This document shows, one piece after another, positions 16,091 through 23,123 of a stretch of 27,325 nt of DNA. A program made the translations under genes and the position numbers. The notes under the pieces were generated by a model that made no database searches, had not been told where the DNA came from, and saw nothing but the letters and a program-made list of their open reading frames with translations. Origin of the DNA: Verrucomicrobiota bacterium (lineage in GTDB: Bacteria > Verrucomicrobiota > Verrucomicrobiia > Limisphaerales > JAHEOI01); NCBI GenBank assembly GCA_018610125.1, contig JAHEOI010000367.1, forward strand, positions 1 through 27,325, in the 5' to 3' direction. The number at the start of each line of letters is the position of its first letter. Within the stretch, counting starts at the first letter, position 1.

Positions 16091-17604
16091 CAGGACAACT
16101 TCCCCGTCTACGGATGGTCGATGTCAAGAAGCGCTTCGGAGCCACGGAAGCGCTCCGAGGCGTGAGCTTTGAAGTGGCTGCGGGAACTGTGCACGCCTTG
16201 ATCGGTGAGAACGGAGCCGGCAAGAGCACCCTCATGAAGATTCTTAGCGGCGTTCATCGCCCCGACCATGGGACAATGGAGCTGGCAGGCGGGCCGTTCT
16301 CGCCTAGCAATCCCTTGGACGCCCGTCGGGCGGGGATTGCAATGATCTACCAGGAGCTGAACCTGGCGCCGCATCTGAGTGTTGAGGAGAACATTCTCTT
16401 GGGGCAAGAGCCTTCTGCTTTTGGGTGGATCCGGTCGCGCCGACGGGGTGAGATCGCTCGGGCCGCATTGGCCGAGATTGGGCATGAAGACATGCCGTTG
16501 GAACGTCCGGTGAATCGGTTGACCATTGCCGAGCAGCAGCTTGTCGAGGTGGCTCGTGCGTTGACGCAGCGGCCAAAAGTGCTGGTCATGGACGAGCCGA
16601 CCAGCAGCCTTACCCAAGTCGACATGGAGAACCTCTTCAGGGTCATTCAAGATCTTCGCAAGAAGGGAGTGAGCATTGTCTATATCAGTCATTTCCTGGA
16701 AGAATGCAAGCGCGCAGCGGACCGATATACCGTTCTGCGGGACGGGGAGACGGTGGACAGCGGCGAGATGGCTTCGGCCGATCTGAATTCAATCATTCAT
16801 CGCATGGTTGGTCGGGAAATGGAGGAGATCTACCCCCGGGGTGAGCATCAAATAGGCGAGCCGGTGTTGGAACTGCGGCAGCTTGCCGGTGAGACGAAGC
16901 CGCGCTCGGTGGACATGACCCTTCGACGCGGCGAGATCCTTGGCGTGGCCGGTTTGGTCGGTGCCGGAAGAACCGAGACCTTGCGAGTCTGCTTTGGCCT
17001 TGATCGGTTGTGCTCCGGGAAGGTCGTGGTGCTGTCCCGTGAGAGCTCCGCAGCGTCGCCCGCCCGTCGACTGGCGCAGGGAATGGGGCTGCTTAGCGAG
17101 AATCGAAAAGAAGAGGGTTTGCTGCTGAACCGAAGCATTGCCGACAACCTGACCCTGACACGGTTCCAGCCGATGTGCCGCTGGGGGGTTATCCGAGAGA
17201 AGGCCCAGCGCCAAGCGGCTCAGGTTTGGATGCATCAGCTCGATGTGCGGGCGGAGTCGCCGGCGCAGAGCATGCGTGAGCTTTCCGGGGGCAATCAGCA
17301 GAAAGTGGCATTGGGACGGCTGCTTCACCATGAAGCCGATATCCTGTTGCTGGATGAGCCGACTCGGGGGATCGATGTCGGGAGCAAGGCTCAAATTTAC
17401 CATTTGATGGGGCGATTGGCGACTCAAGGAAAAGCCATTGTTTTCGTCAGCTCTTACTTGCCGGAGCTCTTGGGGGTATGCGATACGATTGCCGTGATGT
17501 GCCGTGGGAAACTGGCCGATGTGCGTCCGGTCGGTGAATGGACTGAGCACGCCATTATTAAAGCCGCTGTCGGCCAAGTCGGCGCCGAGAAGGCAAACCA
17601 TTAG
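16087..17604 (+). CDS. Sugar ABC transporter double ATPase (RbsA/XylG/MglA type)
   Basis: A 505-aa protein with two fused ATPase domains energising sugar import. The first has Walker A GENGAGKST (40-48), a signature region LTIAEQQLVEVARAL and Walker B VLVMDEPTSSL. The second has the degenerate Walker A GLVGAGRTE that is normal for this family, a clear signature LSGGNQQKVALGRLL and Walker B ILLLDEPTRGIDVGSKAQIY. The length equals the family norm. It is translationally coupled to the binding-protein gene by an ATGA overlap and is followed after 84 bp by the permease gene. Confidence 0.95.
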   Translation: MTGQLPRLRMVDVKKRFGATEALRGVSFEVAAGTVHALIGENGAGKSTLMKILSGVHRPDHGTMELAGGPFSPSNPLDARRAGIAMIYQELNLAPHLSVEENILLGQEPSAFGWIRSRRRGEIARAALAEIGHEDMPLERPVNRLTIAEQQLVEVARALTQRPKVLVMDEPTSSLTQVDMENLFRVIQDLRKKGVSIVYISHFLEECKRAADRYTVLRDGETVDSGEMASADLNSIIHRMVGREMEEIYPRGEHQIGEPVLELRQLAGETKPRSVDMTLRRGEILGVAGLVGAGRTETLRVCFGLDRLCSGKVVVLSRESSAASPARRLAQGMGLLSENRKEEGLLLNRSIADNLTLTRFQPMCRWGVIREKAQRQAAQVWMHQLDVRAESPAQSMRELSGGNQQKVALGRLLHHEADILLLDEPTRGIDVGSKAQIYHLMGRLATQGKAIVFVSSYLPELLGVCDTIAVMCRGKLADVRPVGEWTEHAIIKAAVGQVGAEKANH

Positions 17605-17688
17605 AATCGTCTCGAAGCGGATTTCTCTTGTTGACGCATTAAGCTTAGCCTGCCAAGAAATTTTTTTCACAACGACGACGCCTTTTGC

Positions 17689-18705
17689 ATGCCGGCAAAT
17701 CAAACAATGCAATCCAACCCAATTCAGCGGCTTGTGCGTTGGCGGGGCATTCGTGCCAGGACGATCCTCGATATGGTGGGCCCTTTTTTTGGGCTGCTCT
17801 TGGTCATCGCGCTGTTTTCGATCGATCCGGCAATTCGCGAGAGCTTTCTAAGCGGCGGCAATATGAAATTGATCTTGACCCAAGCGGCCGTTGTGGCAAC
17901 GAGCGCGCTCGGGATGACGATGATCATTGTCAGTGGCGGGATCGATTTGAGTGTCGGCTCTGTCATTGCCTTGACAAGTGTTGTGACGGCCAAGCTGCTC
18001 GTCGGTGGCTATTCGGCAACCACGGCGGTCGTGGTGACGGCATTGACCGGGGGAATGGTGGGGCTGGTCAACGGAACCATTATCGCAGGCTTTCGGATGA
18101 TGCCGTTTATTGTGACGCTGGGGATGATGGGGATAGCGCGCGGGGCCGCGAAGTGGCTGGCAAACAATCAGGCGGTCTACGCACCCGATTCCGCGGTAAA
18201 CCAATTAATGGCAAAAGGCAGCGTGAATCAGTTTTTTCCCCTTCCGATCGGGGTTTGGGTGATGGTCATTCTGGCGGCGGTTATGTCGGTCGTCATGACC
18301 CGTACCGTGTTTGGGCGCCATCTCTTTGCCATCGGCTCCAACGAAGCGACCGCTCGCCTATGTGGTATTCGGGTGCAACCGTACAAAGTGGTGATCTATT
18401 CCGCTGCCGGTCTCTTTTTCGGGCTGTCCGGATTGATGCAATTTTCTCGACTGACCATGGGCGATCCGACGGTTGCGAAGGGGCTTGAGCTTGATGTCAT
18501 CGCGGCGGTCGTTATCGGAGGCGCCAGTCTGGGAGGCGGTACCGGCAGTATCCTCGGCTCGATTATCGGCGCCTTGATCATGGCGGTCCTTCGGAATGGC
18601 GCAAGCCAAATGGGCTGGGGCAACTATACCCAGGAAATCATTATCGGCGGCGTCATTATCCTGGCTGTCGGGCTGGACAAATTACGCCATCCCAAGAAAG
18701 AATAG
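17689..18705 (+). CDS. Sugar ABC transporter permease (RbsC type)
   Basis: A 338-aa inner-membrane permease with roughly nine or ten hydrophobic segments. Family hallmarks include MTMIIVSGGIDLSVGSVIAL, TVFGRHLFAIGSNEATARLCGI (the cytoplasmic ATPase-contact loop) and VIAAVVIGGASLGGGTGSILGSIIGALI. The start is ATG 17689, although ATG 17707 (MQSNPIQRLVRW) is equally possible and neither has a good Shine-Dalgarno sequence. It completes the binding protein, ATPase, permease set. The 84-bp gap after the ATPase gene is longer than expected inside such an operon, and I see no promoter or terminator in it that I would defend. Confidence 0.93.
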   Translation: MPANQTMQSNPIQRLVRWRGIRARTILDMVGPFFGLLLVIALFSIDPAIRESFLSGGNMKLILTQAAVVATSALGMTMIIVSGGIDLSVGSVIALTSVVTAKLLVGGYSATTAVVVTALTGGMVGLVNGTIIAGFRMMPFIVTLGMMGIARGAAKWLANNQAVYAPDSAVNQLMAKGSVNQFFPLPIGVWVMVILAAVMSVVMTRTVFGRHLFAIGSNEATARLCGIRVQPYKVVIYSAAGLFFGLSGLMQFSRLTMGDPTVAKGLELDVIAAVVIGGASLGGGTGSILGSIIGALIMAVLRNGASQMGWGNYTQEIIIGGVIILAVGLDKLRHPKKE

Positions 18706-18710
18706 CTGCC

Positions 18711-18737
18711 GCATCCTCCGTTGAAGGAGTGGGATGC
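18711..18737 (+). terminator. Hairpin after the permease gene
   Basis: GCATC/GATGC and CTCC/GGAG form a 9-bp stem with a small bulge, 5 bp past the permease stop codon. No T-run follows, so it may be a 3'-end stabilising hairpin and not an intrinsic terminator. Confidence 0.3.
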
Positions 18738-18992
18738 AACGTGCAATGGAGTGCAGGCCCCACTGGCGTCAAGTTAGCCCATAAACGATGCCGTATTTCA
18801 GACAATGTGCAAAAGAAGAGCACCCCTCATCCTTACCTTCTCCGCTTCCGAAACGGCAGAAGGGACTTGGGGGCCGGCGGAGCAGTCACGTCGCAGTCGG
18901 CTTCCTCTCCCCTTTCGAAGGGGAGAGGATTGAGGTGAGGGGTTCGAGGGGCAAAGATAGCGTGAACCGCTCAAAGCGGTTGTTTGTTACCG
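18738..18992. other. Gene-free stretch with strong hairpins
   Basis: No credible gene is seen on either strand. It contains a perfect 11-bp stem (CCTCTCCCCTT at 18904-18914 and its complement at 18918-18928) with a TCG loop, flanked by the similar C/T-rich and G/A-rich runs CACCCCTCATCC and GAGGTGAGGGG. It also contains AACCGCT-CAA-AGCGGTT at 18965-18981. GGCGCT-CGA-AGCGCC at 18996-19010, just beyond, follows the same style. Such paired hairpins next to an IS200-type gene could be remnants of the element's end structures. The pyrimidine/purine hairpin looks like an intergenic repeat, but no second copy is in this window. Confidence 0.5.
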
Positions 18993-19359
18993 TTAGGCGC
19001 TCGAAGCGCCAAACATTTCAGTTTGATCAAGGCGTCGGTCTTCTTTCTCCTGCTCTTGGATGTAACGGCGCACAGCCCCCTCGTTCTTCCCTACCGTCGA
19101 CACCGAGTAGCCTCTTGCCCAAAAGTGCTGATCCACAAAATTGCGCCGCCGTCCTGCGTGAGACTCGCGCGATGTGAATCGCACTCTTTCCTTTCATGAA
19201 TCCCACCACCTGCGAGACCGCATACTTCGGCGGGATCGATATCGGCGCATGCACACGATCAACCATCAAATGTCCCTCCACGATCTCGGATTCCTTTCGC
19301 GCAGCCAAATCGTGGAAAACGCTTCCCAGTTCTCTCCGTATCTGGCCATACAACTTTTT
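18993..19359 (-). pseudogene. Decayed IS200-type (Y1, HUH) transposase remnant
   Basis: Two minus-strand frames join to give one IS200/IS605 TnpA-like sequence. The upstream frame reads KKLYGQIRRELGSVFHDL and then IPPKYAVSQVVGFMKGKSAI. The downstream frame reads RRNFVDQHFWARGYSVSTVG and then VRRYIQEQEKEDRR, with the likely nucleophile Tyr. A frameshift near 19150-19175 separates them. The HUH motif, normally D-H-x-H, reads DRVHA, so a metal-binding His is lost. The first ~20 residues (the YRRK region) are missing, and the sequence breaks exactly at the family A repeat at 19360-19387. It cannot encode an active enzyme. Family assignment is from motifs only. Confidence 0.8.
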
Positions 19360-19387
19360 GTGGGACGTCCGGGAGAACGTCCCTATC
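19360..19387. repeat. Dispersed palindromic repeat, family A, copy 2
   Basis: It matches 2582-2609 at 27 of 28 positions in the same orientation. Here the arms are 7 bp (GGGACGT/ACGTCCC). It directly abuts the point where similarity to IS200 transposase begins, so it may mark the event that removed the transposase 5' end. Confidence 0.75.
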
Positions 19388-19405
19388 AGGGAGGAAATTT
19401 GCTTG

Positions 19406-19434
19406 TTAAGCGGTCGGTTTTCCTGCAATATAAT
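19406..19434 (+). promoter_or_regulatory. Candidate promoter of the cysteine-rich HMA protein gene
   Basis: A perfect -10 box TATAAT lies at 19429-19434, with a weak -35 candidate TTAAGC at 19406-19411 (17-bp spacing). It would give a leader of about 150 nt before ATG 19593. It sits between the broken transposase and the metal-binding protein gene. Confidence 0.45.
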
Positions 19435-19506
19435 GAGAGTATAAACAATTTCTGGCAGAGTCTCCAGTGGGGAACGTGTCGGCTTCGGACGCCGGCGGCT
19501 CCATTT

Positions 19507-19528
19507 CGAGGTTCGATCGAGGTTCGAG
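19507..19528. repeat. Tandem 11-bp direct repeat in the HMA protein gene leader
   Basis: CGAGGTTCGA occurs at 19507-19516 and 19518-19527, one base apart (11-bp period, about one helical turn). It lies 65 bp before the start codon. It could be a regulator site or a leader RNA feature. Confidence 0.45.
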
Positions 19529-19592
19529 GATCTCAAGGATCATCTGCCGGAGTGGAGAAGTAGGTAAATCTTAAACGAACGGAGGATCTGAT

Positions 19593-20363
19593 ATGACGCG
19601 ATTATGGAGTGCATTGGTTTTGGTTGGCGGTCTCGCTGCGGCGGGAGGTCTTTTGCATGCGGGCGACTCGGGAAGCAAGGAGTGCGATTCCGCAAAGCAA
19701 GCTTGTGATAAGGAGAAGGCCAAGGCCGAATGTGATAAATCGAAGCAAGCTTGTGATAAGGAGAAGGCCAAGGCCGAGTGCGATGAATCGAAAGAGGCTT
19801 GCGACAAGGCCAAGGCCGAGGCCGATGCTGCGGGTGCGGAATTGCAGGCAGTTTCCGCTGACTCGGCTAAAGAGTGTGACAAAGAAGGTTGTGACGAAGG
19901 AGAGTGCGACAAGGCTGATAAGCAAGCCGATGCCGACAGCAATCTGAGACAGGTTGCGTTTCAGCTTACCGGTGCCAGCGCCAAGTGTGAGCACACTTGC
20001 GACAAGGCCAGCAAGAAACTGACCGATGTCAAGGGAGTGAAAAAGACCGAGGTTTGCTCAAAGTCCAAGCAAGCCAAAGTGACCTTTGATCCAGAGTCAG
20101 TAACCAAGGCGGAGCTGCTGAAGGCGTTTGATGACAATGGCTTGAATGTGGGCGGCCAGTTCGTCAGCCTCAAGGTTGACGGCATGAAGTGCTCGAATTG
20201 CGAGAAGTCGCTCAAGACCGCGTTGGCCAAAGTGGACGGGGTCACCGATCAAGCGGCTTGCCACAAGAGCAAGCAAGCCAGCGTTACCTTTGACCCAAAG
20301 AAGGTCGACACAAAGAAGATCGTCAGCGTCATTGACGACGCCGGGTTCACGGTGGAGCAATAA
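19593..20363 (+). CDS. Exported cysteine-rich protein: Cys-stripe helix plus two HMA-like domains
   Basis: A 256-aa protein with a signal peptide (residues 1-23, ending LLHAGDS), so probably periplasmic. Residues 31-78 are three 16-residue repeats (C-D-x-x-K-x-A-C-D-K-x-K-A-x-A-x) with Cys spaced alternately by 7 and 9, which places them on one side of a charged helix. C95, C100 and C105 follow. Two heavy-metal-associated folds come next: about 119-185 with an altered CX3C site (KCEHTC) and 190-256 with a normal CXXC (GMKCSNC). Each has an extra Cys in CxKSKQAxVTFDP. In total 15 Cys are present. A role in binding or buffering Cu, Zn, Cd or similar soft metals is inferred. GGAGG precedes the ATG, and an intrinsic terminator follows, so it is probably monocistronic. 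The whole architecture is not one I know. Confidence 0.85.
   Translation: MTRLWSALVLVGGLAAAGGLLHAGDSGSKECDSAKQACDKEKAKAECDKSKQACDKEKAKAECDESKEACDKAKAEADAAGAELQAVSADSAKECDKEGCDEGECDKADKQADADSNLRQVAFQLTGASAKCEHTCDKASKKLTDVKGVKKTEVCSKSKQAKVTFDPESVTKAELLKAFDDNGLNVGGQFVSLKVDGMKCSNCEKSLKTALAKVDGVTDQAACHKSKQASVTFDPKKVDTKKIVSVIDDAGFTVEQ
19683..19826 (+). repeat. In-gene tandem repeat, three 48-bp units
   Basis: Units are 19683-19730, 19731-19778 and 19779-19826, each coding 16 residues beginning with Cys. The first two are nearly identical at DNA level, and the third has drifted. Copy number could vary between strains by slippage or recombination without breaking the frame. Confidence 0.85.
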
Positions 20364-20392
20364 GCCGCCGAATAATCAAAATGTGTCAAATC

Positions 20393-20427
20393 GCCCGGGC
20401 TCGCGAAAGCGGGTCCGGGCATTTTTT
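20393..20427 (+). terminator. Rho-independent terminator of the HMA protein gene
   Basis: A 12-bp stem (20393-20404 with 20409-20420, two G-U pairs) closed by a GAAA tetraloop is followed by ATTTTTT. It lies 30 bp past the stop codon. This is the clearest intrinsic terminator in the window. Confidence 0.88.
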
Positions 20428-20557
20428 ACCACTGGCGATCGCATGTGAGCTAAACTGGTTTTGGAACCAGGGCTCTTGATTTGACGGGGGCTGTCTACCC
20501 AGGGCGGCGCTGCTTACCCCGAGCTACATTGATTCGCCCTTTCAGGGTTGAAAACAG

Positions 20558-20583
20558 AGCGGCTGGCAGCCGCTTCTACTTTG
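20558..20583. repeat. Dispersed palindromic repeat, family B, copy 2 (inverted)
   Basis: Identical over 26 nt to the reverse complement of 11024-11049, including the AGCGGCTG/CAGCCGCT stem. It overlaps the 3' end of mutY: the CTA at 20576-20578 inside the repeat is the mutY stop codon (TAG on the minus strand). Confidence 0.8.
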
Positions 20584-21697
20584 TGCTTGGAGGGGTGGTG
20601 ATAAAACGTCGCAGAATTTTTTGATGAGCGCTTGGGAAAGCGAGGCCTTCGAGCTCGCTTGGACGGTACCAGGTCCCGGACGAGTGGCGGCGATGGTGGT
20701 GGCGATGTTTCGGCATTGGGACCGAAGTATGGTAGACGTGCAGGGTAATCCGGTAGCGGGTTATCGAGTGTCGAATCGTTCCGACGTGCTCGAGCTTCTC
20801 CGGGGTCGCTGGCAGGGCCGGCTCCAACATTTGGGATAGCAGTTCGGATGGGGAAAGCGTGCCGTCGCTGACTTCCACGTTTGGAAATTCCCAAAGTCCG
20901 GCATTGACTCCGTTGTTTGGACGTTGGCGGACAAGCCACTTCCCTTGTCTATGGATAAGAAAGGCGGCGAAGGTACGGGGCGTCATTGACGCCCGCTGCC
21001 CGAGATTGGGCAATGATTCGACAAGGCCGTCGCGATAGGCGCAGCAGTGATGTTGAAGCGGGCATTCCCCGCACCGTGGTGCCTTTGGCGTGCAGACGAG
21101 GGCGCCCATCTCCATGAGTGCCTGATTCAGATGGGCGCAGTCGGGGGCCCTGCCGGAGCTGAGCCTGTCGGCGGTCTTGACCAGCTCGGCTGCCAATCCC
21201 CATAGCATTTCATTGGTGGGCTTCTCTTTCGGGTTTTCTTGGATCCCATAGAGTCGGGTCAGGAGCCGGATGACATTGCCGTCAAGGATCGGCGTCGCTT
21301 GATTGAACGCGAAGCTGCAAATTGCGCCGGCAGTGTAGCGACCGATGCCCGGCAATGCGCGGACTTCGGAATAGGTGTCGGGGAATGCCCCGGCATGCTC
21401 GTCCACAATCTTCCGCGCTGCCTTGTGAAGATTTCGGGCGCGTGTGTAATAGCCGAGTCCGGCCCAGACTTTGAGGATCTCATTCAAATCGGCTTCGGCC
21501 AATGCGAAGACATGGGGGAAACGCTGCATCCAATGATGCCAGTAATCGACAACCGTCTTCACCCGGGTCTGCTGAAGCATGATCTCAGAGATCCAGATGG
21601 AATAAGGATCGTTGACTCGCCGCCATGGCAGATCACGTCCATGTTGTCGAAACCACTGCAGCAGCTTTCCGGCTATTGCCCTTGACTCGGTACTCAT
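20576..21697 (-). CDS. mutY: A/G-specific adenine glycosylase (MutY)
   Basis: A base-excision repair enzyme that removes adenine mispaired with 8-oxoguanine. It is 373 aa from ATG 21697; a GTG at 21718 would add seven residues, and neither start has a good Shine-Dalgarno sequence. The catalytic Glu is E38 (SEIMLQQTRV). The helix-hairpin-helix is LPGIGRYTAGAI (about 115-126), and the catalytic Asp is D139 (ILDGNVIRLL). The iron-sulfur cluster motif CX6CX2CX5C is complete at C202, C209, C212 and C218. The C-terminal half has the NUDIX-like 8-oxoG recognition domain (FLIHRQGKWLVRQRP, GLWEFPNVEV). The extreme C-terminus ends in a low-complexity tail, and the stop codon lies in a dispersed repeat. 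It is divergent from rnhC across 38 bp. Confidence 0.95.
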   Translation of the reverse strand: MSTESRAIAGKLLQWFRQHGRDLPWRRVNDPYSIWISEIMLQQTRVKTVVDYWHHWMQRFPHVFALAEADLNEILKVWAGLGYYTRARNLHKAARKIVDEHAGAFPDTYSEVRALPGIGRYTAGAICSFAFNQATPILDGNVIRLLTRLYGIQENPKEKPTNEMLWGLAAELVKTADRLSSGRAPDCAHLNQALMEMGALVCTPKAPRCGECPLQHHCCAYRDGLVESLPNLGQRASMTPRTFAAFLIHRQGKWLVRQRPNNGVNAGLWEFPNVEVSDGTLSPSELLSQMLEPALPATPEKLEHVGTIRHSITRYRITLHVYHTSVPMPKHRHHHRRHSSGTWYRPSELEGLAFPSAHQKILRRFITTPPSTK

Positions 21698-21735
21698 TGC
21701 GTTGTTGCCGATCGCCACACTAAAGTAAGCATATT

Positions 21736-22680
21736 GTGAAACCGTTGCATTCCTACACCCGACGTCTCGAGCCGGAGTCGGCCTCCAAGCTACAGGAGCT
21801 GTTGGAGTCCCGCGACTACGTATTCCATGAGGTCCCGTATGCGGTTTTTGCCGCCCGTAAGCCGGATGTCAATGTGGTCTATTACAAGAGTGGCAAGCTG
21901 GTGATTCAAGGCAAAGGAACCTCGGATTTTGTCCAATTTGTTCTCGAGCCGGAGATTCTCGGACAGGCCGAGCTCGGGTATGAGGCGGTGCACGATCCGA
22001 GTCGATTACGGCCCAGAATCGGTGTGGACGAAAGCGGCAAAGGCGATTTTTTTGGACCGCTTTGCGTGGCGGGGGTTTATGTGAATGAGACGGTTGTCAA
22101 GGCCTGGCATGAGGCGGGGATTCGGGATTCCAAGAATATCAGCAGCGAGAAGCGAGTTGCGGACCTGGCCAAAATCATTCGCAAGACAGAGGGATGTGTT
22201 TGGAGCGTTGTTCCTATCGGGAATGACGCGTACAACCGCTTATACGAGAAGATGCGGAGTGTCAATTCGATATTGGCCTGGGGGCATGCCCGGGTCATTG
22301 AAAATCTCCAGCGAGAGGAGGGGCGAATGGATCCGCTTCCTGAAATGGCCATCAGCGATCAGTTTGCCCGCAAGAAGGCAACCGTGTCGGATGCTTTGAT
22401 GAAGCTGGGCAAAAATTTGGAATTGGTTCAACGGCACAAGGCCGAGAGCGATGTCGCGGTTGCCGCAGCTTCGATCCTTGCCCGGCACGAATTCTTGTCG
22501 CGACTGCGAGAGATGCAACGCCAATATGGGATGGAGCTCCCAAAAGGCGCGTCGGCGGCGGTCGAATCGGCCGCAAAGGCGTTTGTATCCCACTACGGTT
22601 TCGAAGCGTTACCTCAGGTGGCCAAGATGCATTTTCGAACCGTTTCCAAGATCCAACATCCAACGAAGATCCAAGATTGA
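21736..22680 (+). CDS. rnhC: Ribonuclease HIII
   Basis: Cleaves the RNA strand of RNA-DNA hybrids and helps remove primers and R-loops. It is 314 aa from GTG 21736. The N-terminal ~80 residues form the TBP-like substrate-binding domain that separates HIII from HII (YYKSGKLVIQGKGTSDFVQFVLEP). The catalytic domain opens with RIGVDESGKGDFFGPL (D98, E99), continues with D131 (IRDSKNIS), and has AISDQFAR and KAESDVAVAAASILAR. The DESGKGD form with Glu as second residue is typical of HIII. The Shine-Dalgarno sequence is weak. The gene is divergent from mutY and shares a very short 38-bp intergenic region with it. The last residues (SKIQHPTKIQD) are not conserved. Confidence 0.93.
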   Translation: MKPLHSYTRRLEPESASKLQELLESRDYVFHEVPYAVFAARKPDVNVVYYKSGKLVIQGKGTSDFVQFVLEPEILGQAELGYEAVHDPSRLRPRIGVDESGKGDFFGPLCVAGVYVNETVVKAWHEAGIRDSKNISSEKRVADLAKIIRKTEGCVWSVVPIGNDAYNRLYEKMRSVNSILAWGHARVIENLQREEGRMDPLPEMAISDQFARKKATVSDALMKLGKNLELVQRHKAESDVAVAAASILARHEFLSRLREMQRQYGMELPKGASAAVESAAKAFVSHYGFEALPQVAKMHFRTVSKIQHPTKIQD

Positions 22681-22796
22681 CGGAGCTTGAACTTGCCCCT
22701 AAATTGCGGCGTCGGTTTCGAGACGACCGGTCAGGCAAGGCCACCATGATGCCGTAATGGATTGATGGACTGGGCTTTCAATTTGCTTTATCCGAG
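22681..22796. other. Spacer between rnhC and the tRNA/tuf promoter
   Basis: No credible gene on either strand and no clear intrinsic terminator for rnhC were seen. Together with the promoter and leader (22797-23005) it forms a 325-bp stretch without a gene. Confidence 0.5.
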
Positions 22797-22825
22797 TTGA
22801 CAACTCGTTTCAGTGGGATTATAAG
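22797..22825 (+). promoter_or_regulatory. Strong sigma70-type promoter of the tRNA-Thr/tuf operon
   Basis: A perfect -35 box TTGACA (22797-22802), a 17-bp spacer and -10 TATAAG (22820-22825). Transcription should begin near 22832 and give a ~175-nt leader before tRNA-Thr. The -35 box lies inside the perfect palindrome CGAGTTG-A-CAACTCG (22793-22807). The half site GACAACTCG recurs at 22834-22842, just past the start point, 35 bp from the first. This suggests an operator or growth-rate control site. Confidence 0.75.
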
Positions 22826-23005
22826 CTCCTTTGGACAACTCGAATCGGAAAGGGACCAGACGGCCATGACCTATTGCGACCTATCGTGTTAGCAAAAGGG
22901 AGAAGGGGCGTTTGTCTTTTTTTGAACGAAGAGGATTGCAAAACGGGTTAACCCCGATCATCTTTAGGGCACGAAACGAACGTAGGATCGAATAATTCAA
23001 AGTGA

Positions 23006-23081
23006 GCCCATGTAGCTCAGCCGGTAGAGCACGTCCTTGGTAAGGACGAGGTCGTCAGTTCGAGTCTGATCATGGGCTCCA
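23006..23081 (+). tRNA. trnT: tRNA-Thr (anticodon GGU)
   Basis: A 76-nt cloverleaf. The acceptor stem GCCCATG pairs with CATGGGC, and the anticodon stem CGTCC/GGACG holds the loop TTGGTAA with anticodon GGT. The T loop is TTCGAGT, and CCA is encoded. It is followed by a run of seven Ts and then, 42 bp on, by tuf, the usual tRNA-Thr/tuf neighbourhood of several phyla including Chlamydiae relatives. Confidence 0.97.
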
Positions 23082-23123
23082 TTTTTTTGCGAGAACGAAA
23101 TAAACAGGAAGTAGGAGATTGCA

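Noticed and set aside
19027..19536. A 169-aa open frame on the minus strand as an intact gene
   Set aside because: Only its middle part resembles IS200 transposase, the C-terminal part continues in another frame, and the N-terminal part runs through a dispersed repeat. It is a pseudogene remnant.
19683..19826. CRISPR-like array
   Set aside because: The repeats are contiguous 48-bp units without spacers, in frame inside a coding region, and encode a peptide repeat.
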